NCBI RefSeq assembly: GCF_028610625.1
Contig: NZ_JAQQWU010000016.1
Span: 1 to 64,000 of the forward strand
DNA: 64,000 nucleotides
Direction of reading: 5' to 3'
From: Guptibacillus spartinae
Lineage (GTDB): Bacteria > Bacillota > Bacilli > Bacillales > Guptibacillaceae
A program made the position numbers and the translations under genes. Below, in pieces: positions 17,300 to 26,050 of this stretch. Within the stretch, counting starts at the first letter, position 1. Each line of letters opens with the position of its first letter. Under the pieces are notes generated by a model. It ran no database searches. It was given only the letters and a program-made list of their open reading frames with translations, and had not been told where the DNA came from.

Positions 17300-17680
17300 T
17301 CACCTCTTTGTGTACAAAGAACTTTCAACTGTCAGTTCTTCAAGCTCTGCAATCCCTTTTTTTAACGTGCTGAGATAATCATCTTTTTCATCAAATGATT
17401 CTACTGCACCTATCTCATTCTCCAGGCGCTTAAAATTATCAATTAAGTGCTCGGTTTTCATTCCCCTTGCAGTTAGAATGTTGTTCAGCCACAAAACATA
17501 GTCAACAAAAAAATCATCCGAATCCAGATTTCTTGCTGAATTCAGGTGCTTAATATGATGATAATTATCTTCGCGACATTTCACACGTCCCTGTTCCCCA
17601 AATCTCTCCAACAATTCTGGCATATCACGGTAGATTCCCTGCACAACCCGGTCAATAATCACGTCAATTTGACTCGTCAT
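17300..17680 (-). CDS. Small helical protein, probable partner module of the B12 sensor
   Basis: A 126-residue all-helical protein with no membrane segment or signal peptide. The central stretch CREDNYHHIKHLNSARN ... FFVDYVLWLNNILTARGM resembles, from memory, the N-terminal helical region found fused to B12-binding domains in other bacteria; here it is a separate gene. It overlaps the upstream gene by 4 nt (ATGA) and ends 4 nt before the B12 gene, so the two are translationally coupled. Function unproven. Confidence 0.65.
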   Translation of the reverse strand: MTSQIDVIIDRVVQGIYRDMPELLERFGEQGRVKCREDNYHHIKHLNSARNLDSDDFFVDYVLWLNNILTARGMKTEHLIDNFKRLENEIGAVESFDEKDDYLSTLKKGIAELEELTVESSLYTKR

Positions 17681-17982
17681 TCAGCCACAACCTTAAAGCG
17701 CGATACCTTTGGTTTTATTGCTGCAAGTTCTTGATCTGGATATTTCTTTTCAAGGTCATGGATCTCTTTATAAGAAGGACTTTTAATCCAAGTTAAAAAT
17801 GCTTCTTTCGTTTTCCATTTCATCTGCACCGTTAGTTCTGAAGGTTTACTTTCATTTTGAAGGAGCCTGAATGATTCAAACCCATCAAATTCATCCACTC
17901 GTCTAGAACGTGATTGATAAATGCCTATCACTTCATCCACTTTTTCTTCAGGCACATTAATGACAGAATTCACAATGTACAT
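17677..17982 (-). CDS. Antibiotic-biosynthesis-monooxygenase (ABM) fold protein, HmoA/HmoB/IsdG-like
   Basis: A 101-residue ferredoxin-like ABM domain: MYIVNSVINVPEEKVDEVIGIY, FDGFESFRLL, and LTVQMKWKTKEAFLTWIKS match the heme-degrading monooxygenase pattern (strand, helix, conserved FxGF and W in W-x-T-x-E-x-F). Some members release iron from heme; others have unrelated substrates. The ATG at 17982 follows AAGGAGG by 6 nt. It is the first gene of the four-gene operon with the B12 sensor. Confidence 0.75.
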   Translation of the reverse strand: MYIVNSVINVPEEKVDEVIGIYQSRSRRVDEFDGFESFRLLQNESKPSELTVQMKWKTKEAFLTWIKSPSYKEIHDLEKKYPDQELAAIKPKVSRFKVVAE

Positions 17983-18011
17983 ATATACCCTCCTTACCAA
18001 TAAGTTATCCC

Positions 18012-19445
18012 TTATTTCTCAATTTTTTTAGAGCGGAAAGAATACCAATTTAAAAGCTGCTCTCCACTTGAACTTTCAATATCTTTCACCTTAAATTGTT
18101 TTCCAGCAAGGCTTGATAAGATCGACACTTTAAAAGTCGTTAATTGTTTGGGATTCTGGAGGATCGTTGTCTCCATCTCCATCGATTGAATATTTTTTCG
18201 AGCTACATATACGGTCGTTTTTGATATTTGTCTAAATTGAAGAAGAGCCACATCTTTTTTGATCCCAAAGCCTGCATCATGATAATGAAAATAACCAATA
18301 ACACAGCAGATTGGCAACAACAAGAGCGAGTAAGCACCGTAGGGAACAAGATAAGTTAATACTCCTACTGGTATTATAACCGGGAGGAGGAAGCGTATGA
18401 GATATCGTTTTTTTGCTCGTAATGGCAAGGATGACCGTTCTTCATGGATCGCCATCTCCGGTAGGATTTCCCTCAATAGTGTTTTCACTCTTTTTCGTTT
18501 AACGAGAGGAAATAAAATGGTCGAAAACTGTTCTTCTTTTCCTCCTCCGCCACCGCTTTCTACATAAAGGGCAGAATAACCAAATGGTTGGCGAAGGATG
18601 CCTTCAACAACCCGAATGGCCTGAATGCGATGAACAGGAATGGTTAATTGGCGCTTCTCAAGAATCCCTCTATTAATAATGAGATCATTTTCATGACGAG
18701 TAAGAACGAAACCACCATATTTTAAAACCGTTCCAATGACTGAAAAAAACCATGATATCAAGAGAAGAAAGGCAACTGCAAGTAATAGTAATGGAACCGT
18801 AGCATCCAAGACTCGCTCGGTAACACTTTCATAAAAGCGGTTCGGAATGAAATCGTCCACTTGTGAAGCAATTGCAGCTACGAAAGAAAGAACAACACCT
18901 ATCCCTCCAGAAGTCGATGCAGTAATGAGTAATTCACGCCAAGAAAGCTGATAAAGTACCGGCTGTTGTTTTTCCGCTTCTTCCATCGCTTCTTCCTTCA
19001 CGGCTTTTCTTTTTTGGTAAAGTTCACTTCTTAATAATTCAGCGTCAGTTCGTCTTAACGCCGACATCACCACTTCCGGTTCCCCACCACCACCGGCTGT
19101 CTCAATTTGAACCTTTACGAGTCCAAAGGCACGTTGGATTAGTCCTTGAGAAAAATCAATCGATTGAATTCTCTCTCGAGGGATAAATCGTTTTTTACGA
19201 AAAACAAACCCCTGATGGATGCGTAGCTCATTGTTTTCAATGTGGTATGTATAAAAAAACCATCCTAATACCCCATTACCTAGTGTGAACAGAAGCAGTG
19301 AGCCTATAATCAGAAAATGCCACCAAGAGTACCCTTCTCCTCCCCCAACGAACACAAAGAAAATCAACGGAAGGGCCGCTTCTCTAGCTGCCTTTACAAC
19401 GGATAACAGCATAGCTACCGGATGCAATCGCTTTTTTTCAAACAT
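18012..19445 (-). CDS. ydbT: YdbT, membrane protein with repeated PH-like (DUF304) domains
   Basis: A 477-residue membrane protein with three copies of the bacterial PH/DUF304 domain, each next to paired membrane helices. The repeated signature is visible as FIPRERIQSIDFSQGLIQRAFGL, TIPVHRIQAIRVVEGILRQPFGY and VYVARKNIQSMEMETTILQNP. In B. subtilis YdbS and YdbT act as a pair linked to tolerance of an antimicrobial peptide. The ATG at 19445 overlaps the ydbS stop (ATG..TGA), indicating coupling; a TTG further upstream is possible. Confidence 0.88.
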   Translation of the reverse strand: MFEKKRLHPVAMLLSVVKAAREAALPLIFFVFVGGGEGYSWWHFLIIGSLLLFTLGNGVLGWFFYTYHIENNELRIHQGFVFRKKRFIPRERIQSIDFSQGLIQRAFGLVKVQIETAGGGGEPEVVMSALRRTDAELLRSELYQKRKAVKEEAMEEAEKQQPVLYQLSWRELLITASTSGGIGVVLSFVAAIASQVDDFIPNRFYESVTERVLDATVPLLLLAVAFLLLISWFFSVIGTVLKYGGFVLTRHENDLIINRGILEKRQLTIPVHRIQAIRVVEGILRQPFGYSALYVESGGGGGKEEQFSTILFPLVKRKRVKTLLREILPEMAIHEERSSLPLRAKKRYLIRFLLPVIIPVGVLTYLVPYGAYSLLLLPICCVIGYFHYHDAGFGIKKDVALLQFRQISKTTVYVARKNIQSMEMETTILQNPKQLTTFKVSILSSLAGKQFKVKDIESSSGEQLLNWYSFRSKKIEK

Positions 19446-19920
19446 CTTCTTCCGCCACCCTTGCAAGAATGGAAATACGATTTCTTAACTCATCTGCCAC
19501 ATCGTTTGATAGAGCGGGGATTTCATGGGTCGTAGCGGCTGTTGAAATTGTTACCGAGGAAAGCTGATATGCCCTTAATAGTGGTCCTTGTCTCGTGTCT
19601 ACATGTTGCACTCGAACCATAGGAATTAACGTTCGTTTCACTATGATGACGCCATATTTTAGTTCAATTTCGTGTTCAGTAACTTCGTATCTCCACCTTT
19701 TCCATCGAAGCTTTGGAAGCAACCATGTTTGGAGAAGGGCAAATAGAAGAGCAAGTGTACAACCTACCGCAAGTAGCCATATAGGGAGAGGTCGTAAAAT
19801 GAAATGAACGACAAATAAACCACTAATGAAAAGAACGGCAATAAATGAAAAGATTCCGCCAGTTATTTGCCATACTTTTAACCCTTTGGGGTCTATTTTT
19901 TTTGAAGGTTCCAGTCGCAT
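19438..19920 (-). CDS. ydbS: YdbS, PH-like (DUF304) membrane protein
   Basis: A 160-residue protein with two membrane helices (about 20-70) followed by one DUF304 domain (YEVTEHEIELKYGVIIVKRTLIPMVRVQHVDTRQG). It is the small partner of YdbT. The ATG at 19920 was chosen from the GAGAGGAAA site upstream. In Bacillus the pair precedes ydcA/acpS, matching this location. Confidence 0.88.
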   Translation of the reverse strand: MRLEPSKKIDPKGLKVWQITGGIFSFIAVLFISGLFVVHFILRPLPIWLLAVGCTLALLFALLQTWLLPKLRWKRWRYEVTEHEIELKYGVIIVKRTLIPMVRVQHVDTRQGPLLRAYQLSSVTISTAATTHEIPALSNDVADELRNRISILARVAEEDV

Positions 19921-20057
19921 TCGTTTCCTCTCTTTCCATAGAATGATCATTTCATAATGATTAGAATAATTATATCATTCTTAGGTTGTGCCTTCTATTC
20001 CCCCGCTCGAGCTGAAAGAAAAGAAACAAACGATAGAAAATTTGACATCAAATAAAA

Positions 20058-20084
20058 AAACCTGAACCATTTAGGCTCAAGCTT
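20058..20084 (-). terminator. Terminator of the 20.1-21.0 kb gene
   Basis: On the minus strand CTTGAGCC-TAAAT-GGTTCAGG forms an 8-bp stem with two G-U pairs, followed by seven T residues, just after the stop at 20096. Confidence 0.7.
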
Positions 20085-20095
20085 CATTCTTGTTA

Positions 20096-20992
20096 TTAAA
20101 AGCGATTGGATACGTAAGGTCGCTCTGACTCTCTCATACTAATGATTTCTTTTTGTTGATGGTCCCAGATTGCTAAGATTTTCGTGTCAGCATTATAAAA
20201 TGTTAAATGTTGCTCTGAACACTGAACGAGCTCAGCACTTGGGATTGGAAATTTCTCTTGGCGCCCTGTTTTGGAACAGATGTAAACCAACTGATCGCTT
20301 TTCCCTGTTCTTCTGTTAATACCATGAACGATCAAATGTCCGTTCCAGGAATGAATGGTTCGTGGTGAGAAATCTAGCTTAAAGGTATGTTTAACCTGGT
20401 ACGTCTCATCAAGAAGAAGGACTTGATCCTGGTAAGAAGAAGAAATTGATAGAGCAGCAACATATATGCCTTCTTCAGCAACCATCATGTTTACTGGAGA
20501 ATAACCGGTTTCTAAAGGGATTACCTTCTTACCTGCATCACCAAAGGTTGTTAAAAGGGCTTCATCCCCTTCCACATGATAGGAGGAGACAAGAAGCTCG
20601 TTCCCTCTTCGTTTCAAATCACAAAAGATTCCATTCACATGCCACTGATGTGTCATACGTGGATCTTTCTTTGAAAATTCATAAATCCATCCATTCCATT
20701 CTTCGCCTTCACAAGCGATACAAATGGTTTCAGGGTATTCATAAAAACTTGGTTTGCCATTTACTTGGAACGTTCTCAATTGAGCAAGGCTGTGAACAAA
20801 GACATAAACCTCTACATGGTTGGGCGAAAGTTGCTTAGTAAACCAATAATTTTGATTGGAGTCTCTCACAACATTAGAAAAGCCTTCTTCACTCGCAATT
20901 GGTAGTTTGGGTACATTGACCCGCTCAGATGTTTGGGTAGTGCGCTTTTGCCCATCAGATTTTAGTGCTTTGCTCCCTTGCTCAAATGGCAT
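20096..20992 (-). CDS. Uncharacterised protein, repeat-strand (propeller-like) cytoplasmic
   Basis: I do not recognise this 298-residue protein. It has no signal peptide or membrane helix. From about residue 40 it is built of successive short beta-strand pairs with D/N-turns (for example VNGIFCDLKRRGNELLVSS, EEGIYVAALSISS, WNGHLIVHGINRRTGKSDQLVYIC), which suggests a beta-propeller. The ATG at 20992 follows AAGGGAGAG. It is a single gene with its own terminator. Confidence 0.6.
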   Translation of the reverse strand: MPFEQGSKALKSDGQKRTTQTSERVNVPKLPIASEEGFSNVVRDSNQNYWFTKQLSPNHVEVYVFVHSLAQLRTFQVNGKPSFYEYPETICIACEGEEWNGWIYEFSKKDPRMTHQWHVNGIFCDLKRRGNELLVSSYHVEGDEALLTTFGDAGKKVIPLETGYSPVNMMVAEEGIYVAALSISSSYQDQVLLLDETYQVKHTFKLDFSPRTIHSWNGHLIVHGINRRTGKSDQLVYICSKTGRQEKFPIPSAELVQCSEQHLTFYNADTKILAIWDHQQKEIISMRESERPYVSNRF

Positions 20993-21233
20993 TCTGAACT
21001 CTCCCTTCATAATCAGCTACCTTCTTCCATTTAGGCAAGTAGGAAAAAGGATAGATATTTACAACCGATCCTTGCTGTTATTACTAGTTTAACAAACAAT
21101 TCGTCAAGGGGGTATTGGGAAATAACAATAACTTTCGTAGGATTATTAGGATGATTTGTTTCCTACTTTCCCAAGTATTGATCCTCCTTATAGGACTTTT
21201 TTCCTCACCTTATCTATTGAAGTAGATTGATAG

Positions 21234-21986
21234 ATGATCAATCTCTTTTCTATGTTCATTCACAAGGGTGAGTTTAACCTTGACAGTCACCCTTCCCTGC
21301 ATAACAATGAGTACGAATCCACTAATACTAGGAAGGATGAGATCCGCTTGGCACGTAACCACGATGAGTATATTCAACAACTATTCGGAAATGAAGACGA
21401 AGCACTGCACTCAGTCAATGAAAGTATTCGTAGAAATGGTATGCCTGCTATCTCAGTTAAACCAGAGGTTGGACGCTTTCTCTCTTTACTTGTCCGCATT
21501 GCTAGACCTCGAAACATAATGGAAATTGGAGCCCTCGGCGGCTATAGTGGGATGATGCTTGCAAGCGCACTCGATAAAGAAGGTTCATTAACATCACTCG
21601 AATTAGAAGAGTCGTATGCAAATGTGGCGAAAGATAATTTGAATCGAGCAGGGCTTGGAGACAAAGTAAAATATGTCATTGGCCCCGCCCTTCAAAACAT
21701 GGATTCTTTACATAGTGCTGGGCAGCAGTATGACTTTTTCTTTATTGATGCTGATAAAGTAAATTATCCAAATTACTTTCAAGCAGCGTTAAAATTAGCC
21801 ACACCAGGAGCGGTGATTGTAGCAGATAATACCCTCCAGGGGGACAGGGTTATAGATAAAAATGACACGAGTGAAAGTGTAGAAGCGATACGTACATTTA
21901 ACGAACAAATCGCATCTGATGAAAGAGTGGAAGGGATCCTCCTCCCTCTTTGTGATGGACTAACGGTTTGTAGAGTAAAGTCGTAA
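21234..21986 (+). CDS. SAM-dependent O-methyltransferase (caffeoyl-CoA OMT type)
   Basis: A 250-residue class I methyltransferase of the O-methyltransferase 3 family. The SAM-binding motif is IMEIGALGGYSGMMLA, followed by LELEESYANVAKDNL, and the metal-binding acid pair is FFIDADKVNY and VADNTLQGD. Substrate unknown. The first 35 or so residues have no family resemblance, and the true start could be internal; no strong ribosome site supports the first ATG. Confidence 0.85.
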   Translation: MINLFSMFIHKGEFNLDSHPSLHNNEYESTNTRKDEIRLARNHDEYIQQLFGNEDEALHSVNESIRRNGMPAISVKPEVGRFLSLLVRIARPRNIMEIGALGGYSGMMLASALDKEGSLTSLELEESYANVAKDNLNRAGLGDKVKYVIGPALQNMDSLHSAGQQYDFFFIDADKVNYPNYFQAALKLATPGAVIVADNTLQGDRVIDKNDTSESVEAIRTFNEQIASDERVEGILLPLCDGLTVCRVKS

Positions 21987-21992
21987 CTTACA

Positions 21993-22031
21993 AAAAGAAA
22001 AGAAGCAGAGCGATGCTCTGCTTCCTTTTTT
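21993..22031. terminator. Bidirectional terminator between the methyltransferase and the quinone reductase
   Basis: Stem GAAGCAGAGC / GCTCTGCTTC with a GAT loop, flanked by A-rich and T-rich runs, between convergent genes. Confidence 0.85.
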
Positions 22032-23019
22032 AAAACGCAACAATTGTTCTGCCACGAACTTTTCCACTTAAAATATGGCTTAAGACATCTGGTAGTTCGT
22101 CAAGCGTAATTTCGTTTTGGATTGCCTCGAGATGCTCAGACGGCTTGTATTCATCTGCGGCTTTCTTCCAAATATCTTTTCTCTTTTCCATCGGGCAGTA
22201 AACCGAATCAATTCCAAGTAAATTAACTCCTCTTAATATAAATGGAAACACGGTCGTTGGAACCTTAGGACCACCTGTCAGACCACTAACAGCTACAGCA
22301 CCGCCGTACATCGTATTACTCAGAACTGCCGCGAGCGTATCTCCTCCAACTGGATCGACGACGCCTGCCCATTTCTGCTTCCCAATTGGTTTAAATCCTT
22401 CTGGGGCAACTTCTTCTCTGCTAACAATCGTCGTTGCACCTAACTCTTTTAAATAGTTATGCTCAGAATCTTTCCCTGTGCTGGCAGCCACTTCATAGCC
22501 TTTTTTCGCAAGAATCGCAACGGCCATACTTCCTACTCCACCAGTAGCGCCCGTTACAAGAACCGTTCCTTTTTCAGGTGTCACTCCTGCCTGTTCGAGT
22601 TGATAAACAGAAAGCGCTGCAGTGAACCCTGCTGTACCGTAGACCATTGCTTCTTTAAGAGACAACCCATCAGGTAGTGGGACAATCCATTCAGATTTCA
22701 CTCTAGCATATTCACTAAAGCCGCCATAATGAGAGACACCCAGCTCATAGCTTGTGACAATAACCCGATCGCCTTCCTTCCAATCTGGATGATCGGATTC
22801 AGCTACAACGCCTGCTAAGTCAATTCCTGGAACGTGAGGATAGTTTTTGACGATATTACCTTTTGGATGTGCCGCTAATCCATCTTTATAATTGACGCTC
22901 GAATAATGAACTTTGATTAGTACATCACCTTCAGGAAGGTCTTCCTTCGTTAGTTCCTGAATGGCTACTTGTGTATCTTCTTCAATTTTGTCGACTACTA
23001 ACGCTTTAAATTGATTCAT
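22030..23019 (-). CDS. NADPH-dependent quinone/acrylyl-CoA reductase (YhdH/YhfP/AcuI family)
   Basis: A 329-residue zinc-independent MDR-superfamily reductase: N-terminal GroES-like domain (VHYSSVNYKDGLA, PGIDLAGVV) and a Rossmann domain with VLVTGATGGVGSMAVAI. Family members reduce quinones or acrylyl-CoA using NADPH. The ATG at 23019 is 9 nt from AAGGAGG and preferred over a GTG only 3 nt away. It is divergent from a TetR regulator with a palindrome between them, so it is probably the regulated target. Confidence 0.88.
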   Translation of the reverse strand: MNQFKALVVDKIEEDTQVAIQELTKEDLPEGDVLIKVHYSSVNYKDGLAAHPKGNIVKNYPHVPGIDLAGVVAESDHPDWKEGDRVIVTSYELGVSHYGGFSEYARVKSEWIVPLPDGLSLKEAMVYGTAGFTAALSVYQLEQAGVTPEKGTVLVTGATGGVGSMAVAILAKKGYEVAASTGKDSEHNYLKELGATTIVSREEVAPEGFKPIGKQKWAGVVDPVGGDTLAAVLSNTMYGGAVAVSGLTGGPKVPTTVFPFILRGVNLLGIDSVYCPMEKRKDIWKKAADEYKPSEHLEAIQNEITLDELPDVLSHILSGKVRGRTIVAF

Positions 23020-23072
23020 TTTCACATTCCTCCTTAAGCTTTCTTTCGGAACAAGCTTAACAGAAATTATTC

Positions 23073-23082
23073 TGACCGGTCA
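23073..23082. promoter_or_regulatory. Palindromic operator candidate between the reductase and tetR
   Basis: TGACCGGTCA is a perfect 10-bp palindrome within ATTCTGACCGGTCAATTAAT, centred between the divergent genes. TetR-family regulators usually bind such sites next to their own gene. Confidence 0.5.
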
Positions 23083-23149
23083 ATTAATCTGAATTCTTTA
23101 ATCATGCATCGAATTTATGTATAATAAGCTCAGTAAGGAGAGGAATACA

Positions 23150-23734
23150 ATGAATCGTAAAGCAGAGTTGAAGCGGCAACAAATTATTAAAGCAGCGTAT
23201 CAAGCCGTTTCTGACAAAGGTTACGAAGCTGTAACACTACAAGATATTGCGGATTATGCCAACGTGAGTAAAGGCGTGCCGAACTATTATTTCCAAAATA
23301 AAGAGGACGTTCTTGCGCATCTTCTCGCTCAAATTACAGAGCGAATTTATAAGAAAGAAAAAGAAGCGGTTGAAAAAGAAACTTCTGCACAGGAGATGCT
23401 TCAAGCTTATATCAACACTGTCTTTGTTAGCCCTGAGGAAAACGAAAAATTCTACCGTGTTTATTTGGATTTTCTAGCACAGGCTACAAAGAACAACCGT
23501 TATCGTGAAATTAACGCACGCTTTTACCAAAATTGCGCTTCTATTTCTAAGGAGATTTTAACGCAGGCAAGAAAGGAAAATGTCTTTGTCGTCATTGATT
23601 TTGATACGGCTGGACGTGCCATTCGTACAATGATTGATGGGTATATGATTCAATGGATGATGACAGGAGATTACACCCAACATCGTTCCTATAAACAGGC
23701 ATGTTATCAAGCCATCACCACCTACTTATCCTAA
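23150..23734 (+). CDS. TetR/AcrR family transcriptional regulator
   Basis: A 194-residue regulator with the TetR helix-turn-helix near the N-terminus (TLQDIADYANVSKGVPNYYFQNKEDVL, about residues 29-55) and a BetI-like ligand-binding C-terminal half. AAGGAGAGG precedes the ATG at 23150. Divergence from the quinone reductase and the shared palindrome suggest local repression. Confidence 0.88.
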   Translation: MNRKAELKRQQIIKAAYQAVSDKGYEAVTLQDIADYANVSKGVPNYYFQNKEDVLAHLLAQITERIYKKEKEAVEKETSAQEMLQAYINTVFVSPEENEKFYRVYLDFLAQATKNNRYREINARFYQNCASISKEILTQARKENVFVVIDFDTAGRAIRTMIDGYMIQWMMTGDYTQHRSYKQACYQAITTYLS

Positions 23735-23767
23735 TGCGGCTCATTATTTGAGAGCCGTATTTTTTTC
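23735..23767. terminator. Terminator between tetR and the VOC gene
   Basis: CGGCTC / GAGCCG with a 9-nt loop, followed by a T run on the plus strand. The hairpin overlaps the end of the convergent VOC gene. Confidence 0.7.
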
Positions 23768-24097
23768 AATCCATTCCACCTCTTCTCCATTCGGCCCAAT
23801 TGCATAAGCGACCTTTGTTCCGTGTAGCGTGTAGCGCTCTACTTTAGTAAACACCCTTCTGTATTCTTGTAAAAACAGATCAAGATTTTCTATTTCAAAA
23901 GCAAGGTGACCAGATAGCCTAACACGTTGTTTAGTAACTTGTTCGACCAGTTCGATCATCACCCCGTTTTTCTTTAGGAATACTGACCTTTCCTCATGTG
24001 AACAATACGTTTCTACCCTAGTAAAGCCTAATTCCTCATAGAAAGAAACGGAAGCTTGGAGATCAAGCACGTCAATTGCAGCGTGATGTAACCTCAT
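23744..24097 (-). CDS. VOC (glyoxalase/dioxygenase fold) protein
   Basis: A 117-residue vicinal-oxygen-chelate domain protein. MRLHHAAIDVLDLQASVSFYEELGF opens with the typical metal-ligand His, and GPNGEEVEWIEKN ends with the acidic ligand. The substrate is unknown. It overlaps the queA-like gene by 4 nt (ATGA) and is the last gene of a three-gene operon. Confidence 0.82.
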   Translation of the reverse strand: MRLHHAAIDVLDLQASVSFYEELGFTRVETYCSHEERSVFLKKNGVMIELVEQVTKQRVRLSGHLAFEIENLDLFLQEYRRVFTKVERYTLHGTKVAYAIGPNGEEVEWIEKNTALK

Positions 24098-25104
24098 TGA
24101 CCCACTCCTACTATCAGATTGACATCACCAAATTCATGCCAGAGATACTCTTCTTGAAGGGCGACCTTATAGGCTTTATCCAACCTTTCTTCCGACACAA
24201 AAGCACAAAGCATATCTAAATGACTGGCTTCTGGTTCATGAAAACCAGTGAGGAGCCCATGAACAGCTTGAAGATTGGTTTGTGAACTGATGTATAGGTT
24301 TGTCGATCCTTTTCCATATTTCACTTCTGTATCAAATGCAGATTCAAGGGCGCGTACAACGGTGGTTCCAACTGCAATAACTCTACGCCCCTCTTTTAAT
24401 GCTTTATTTACCGTATCAGCCGTTTTTTTAGGAATCGTATATTCTTCCCAATTTTCATATGGATTCGGAGACCAATTCTCCGTAAGCAAATCACTTATTC
24501 CTGTATGAAGTGTAAGGTAGGCAAGCTGAACGCCCAATGTTTCTAATTCGAAAAGCATTTTCCAAGTAAAAGCTCGACCAGCAGAAGTCATCTCAACAGA
24601 ACCAGGAACCGAACTATAAACCGTTTGATAGGCTTCAAGTGGCCATGGGTCATGAATATATTCATAGCGAATTGGCACGCCAATTTGATAAATGTCATTT
24701 AGTAGTTCCGTTCCTCCTTTTGAAAAAGATAGATGATCATAAGCTCCCGCATTCTTCTCCATAATGGCGCTTAATGATTTCGAAAACCAAATCGTTTCAC
24801 CATTTTCTGCAATCCCTTCAGCGACAATCACAGCCCATTTCTTATCGTCCATCCGTCTTGCAAGCCGAACAACCATTTTCTCCCCTTTTTCCGTAACCCC
24901 CTCTAATTCTGCAGGTAACGTACGACTATCATTGAAGACGATCACATCTCCTTCTTGCAAGAATGATCCTAGCTCGAAAAATTGCGCGTGCTTAACTTCT
25001 CCGTCCTCTAAAACCATCATCCGAACACCGTCTCTTCGTCCAAATCGATGTTCAGGCGGCACGTTCGCGTGAAGCTTTTCAGGTAAGTTAAAAGGGATTC
25101 CCAT
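24094..25104 (-). CDS. QueA-like protein, divergent paralogue of SAM:tRNA ribosyltransferase-isomerase
   Basis: A 336-residue QueA-superfamily protein. It keeps family blocks (VIVFNDSRTLPAELEG, YQTVYSSVPGSVEMTSAGRAFTW, LHTGISDL, VIAVGTTVVRALES, GLLTGFHEPEASHLDMLCAF) but several canonical QueA residues are changed, such as the usual GSVAAPTAG becoming GSVEMTSAG. True QueA makes epoxyqueuosine in tRNA and lies with ruvB-tgt in Bacillus; here the context is an SDR and a VOC protein. It may modify another substrate. The ATG at 25104 overlaps the SDR stop (TGATG). Confidence 0.8.
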   Translation of the reverse strand: MGIPFNLPEKLHANVPPEHRFGRRDGVRMMVLEDGEVKHAQFFELGSFLQEGDVIVFNDSRTLPAELEGVTEKGEKMVVRLARRMDDKKWAVIVAEGIAENGETIWFSKSLSAIMEKNAGAYDHLSFSKGGTELLNDIYQIGVPIRYEYIHDPWPLEAYQTVYSSVPGSVEMTSAGRAFTWKMLFELETLGVQLAYLTLHTGISDLLTENWSPNPYENWEEYTIPKKTADTVNKALKEGRRVIAVGTTVVRALESAFDTEVKYGKGSTNLYISSQTNLQAVHGLLTGFHEPEASHLDMLCAFVSEERLDKAYKVALQEEYLWHEFGDVNLIVGVGQ

Positions 25105-25814
25105 CAAAGATCACCATCCTTTAAGCGTTGAGCTTCCACTCTCACACCAGTATCATTCGATTCCGCTAAATGAAGAAAGACACTTGTTACACTCTCAGGT
25201 CGTGCCAATAAATAATCACAATCCGGTACAGCTTTCTCATGCATCGCTGTGTCCATCTCTCCTGGGTCGACCATATTTACTCGAATGCCTAGCCCGCTTA
25301 GCTCATCAGCCCAAGTCTCTGTCATCCCTTCAAGCGCAAATTTTGAAATACCATAGGCACCCCATCCAGCATAGCCTGTTCCTCCGGCTTCCGAAGTAAC
25401 ATTAATGATGGATCCCTTGTTTCTCCGGATCATTCCAGGTAAGACACGTTTCGTTACAAGAAACGGCCCTTCAGCATTGACCCTTATTACTTCTCTAAAT
25501 TCAATTGGCGAATAATCCAATAAAGACGGAATTGGAGAAGGTCCCAGATATGATGCGTTATTGATGAGAACATCAATATTTCCATAAGCATGCTCCGTTA
25601 CCGCCACAAACCGTTCAATCTCTTCTGCCTTTGATGCATCCGCAACGATCGCGATCACTTCTGTACCATTTCCAATCAGGGCATCTCTCACCTGAAAAAG
25701 CTCCTTTTCTCCTCTTGCACAAATTGAAAGCCGGTACCCTGCATCAGCAAAAGAAAACGCCAGTGCCCTACCAAGTCCTTTAGACGCTCCTGTAATCATT
25801 ACCGTTTTCTCCAT
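25104..25814 (-). CDS. Short-chain dehydrogenase/reductase
   Basis: A 236-residue SDR. The cofactor motif is TGASKGLGRALA near the start, NNASYL is in the usual place, and the catalytic tyrosine-lysine pair is YGISKFALEG. After the stop the QueA-like gene starts immediately, so the three genes form one unit. Substrate unknown. Confidence 0.88.
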   Translation of the reverse strand: MEKTVMITGASKGLGRALAFSFADAGYRLSICARGEKELFQVRDALIGNGTEVIAIVADASKAEEIERFVAVTEHAYGNIDVLINNASYLGPSPIPSLLDYSPIEFREVIRVNAEGPFLVTKRVLPGMIRRNKGSIINVTSEAGGTGYAGWGAYGISKFALEGMTETWADELSGLGIRVNMVDPGEMDTAMHEKAVPDCDYLLARPESVTSVFLHLAESNDTGVRVEAQRLKDGDL

Positions 25815-26050
25815 CGTTCTTTCCTCCCCTTTCTTTTTCCTATTTCTAGTTTATCGAGACAAATAAAAGTAGGCTTCGGGGATTCGTTGTAGAAAGGGCT
25901 ACTGAATAAGTCCTGTATTCTTGTGAAATTTCTACATCTTTTGACTGAGTGATGGGATAAGAATCAGCTACATGAAAAGAATAGCCCCATCAAAATTAGG
26001 ATAAAACCTGATAGAACGGACACGCTAAACTCATGTAAGGAGGGGATTTT

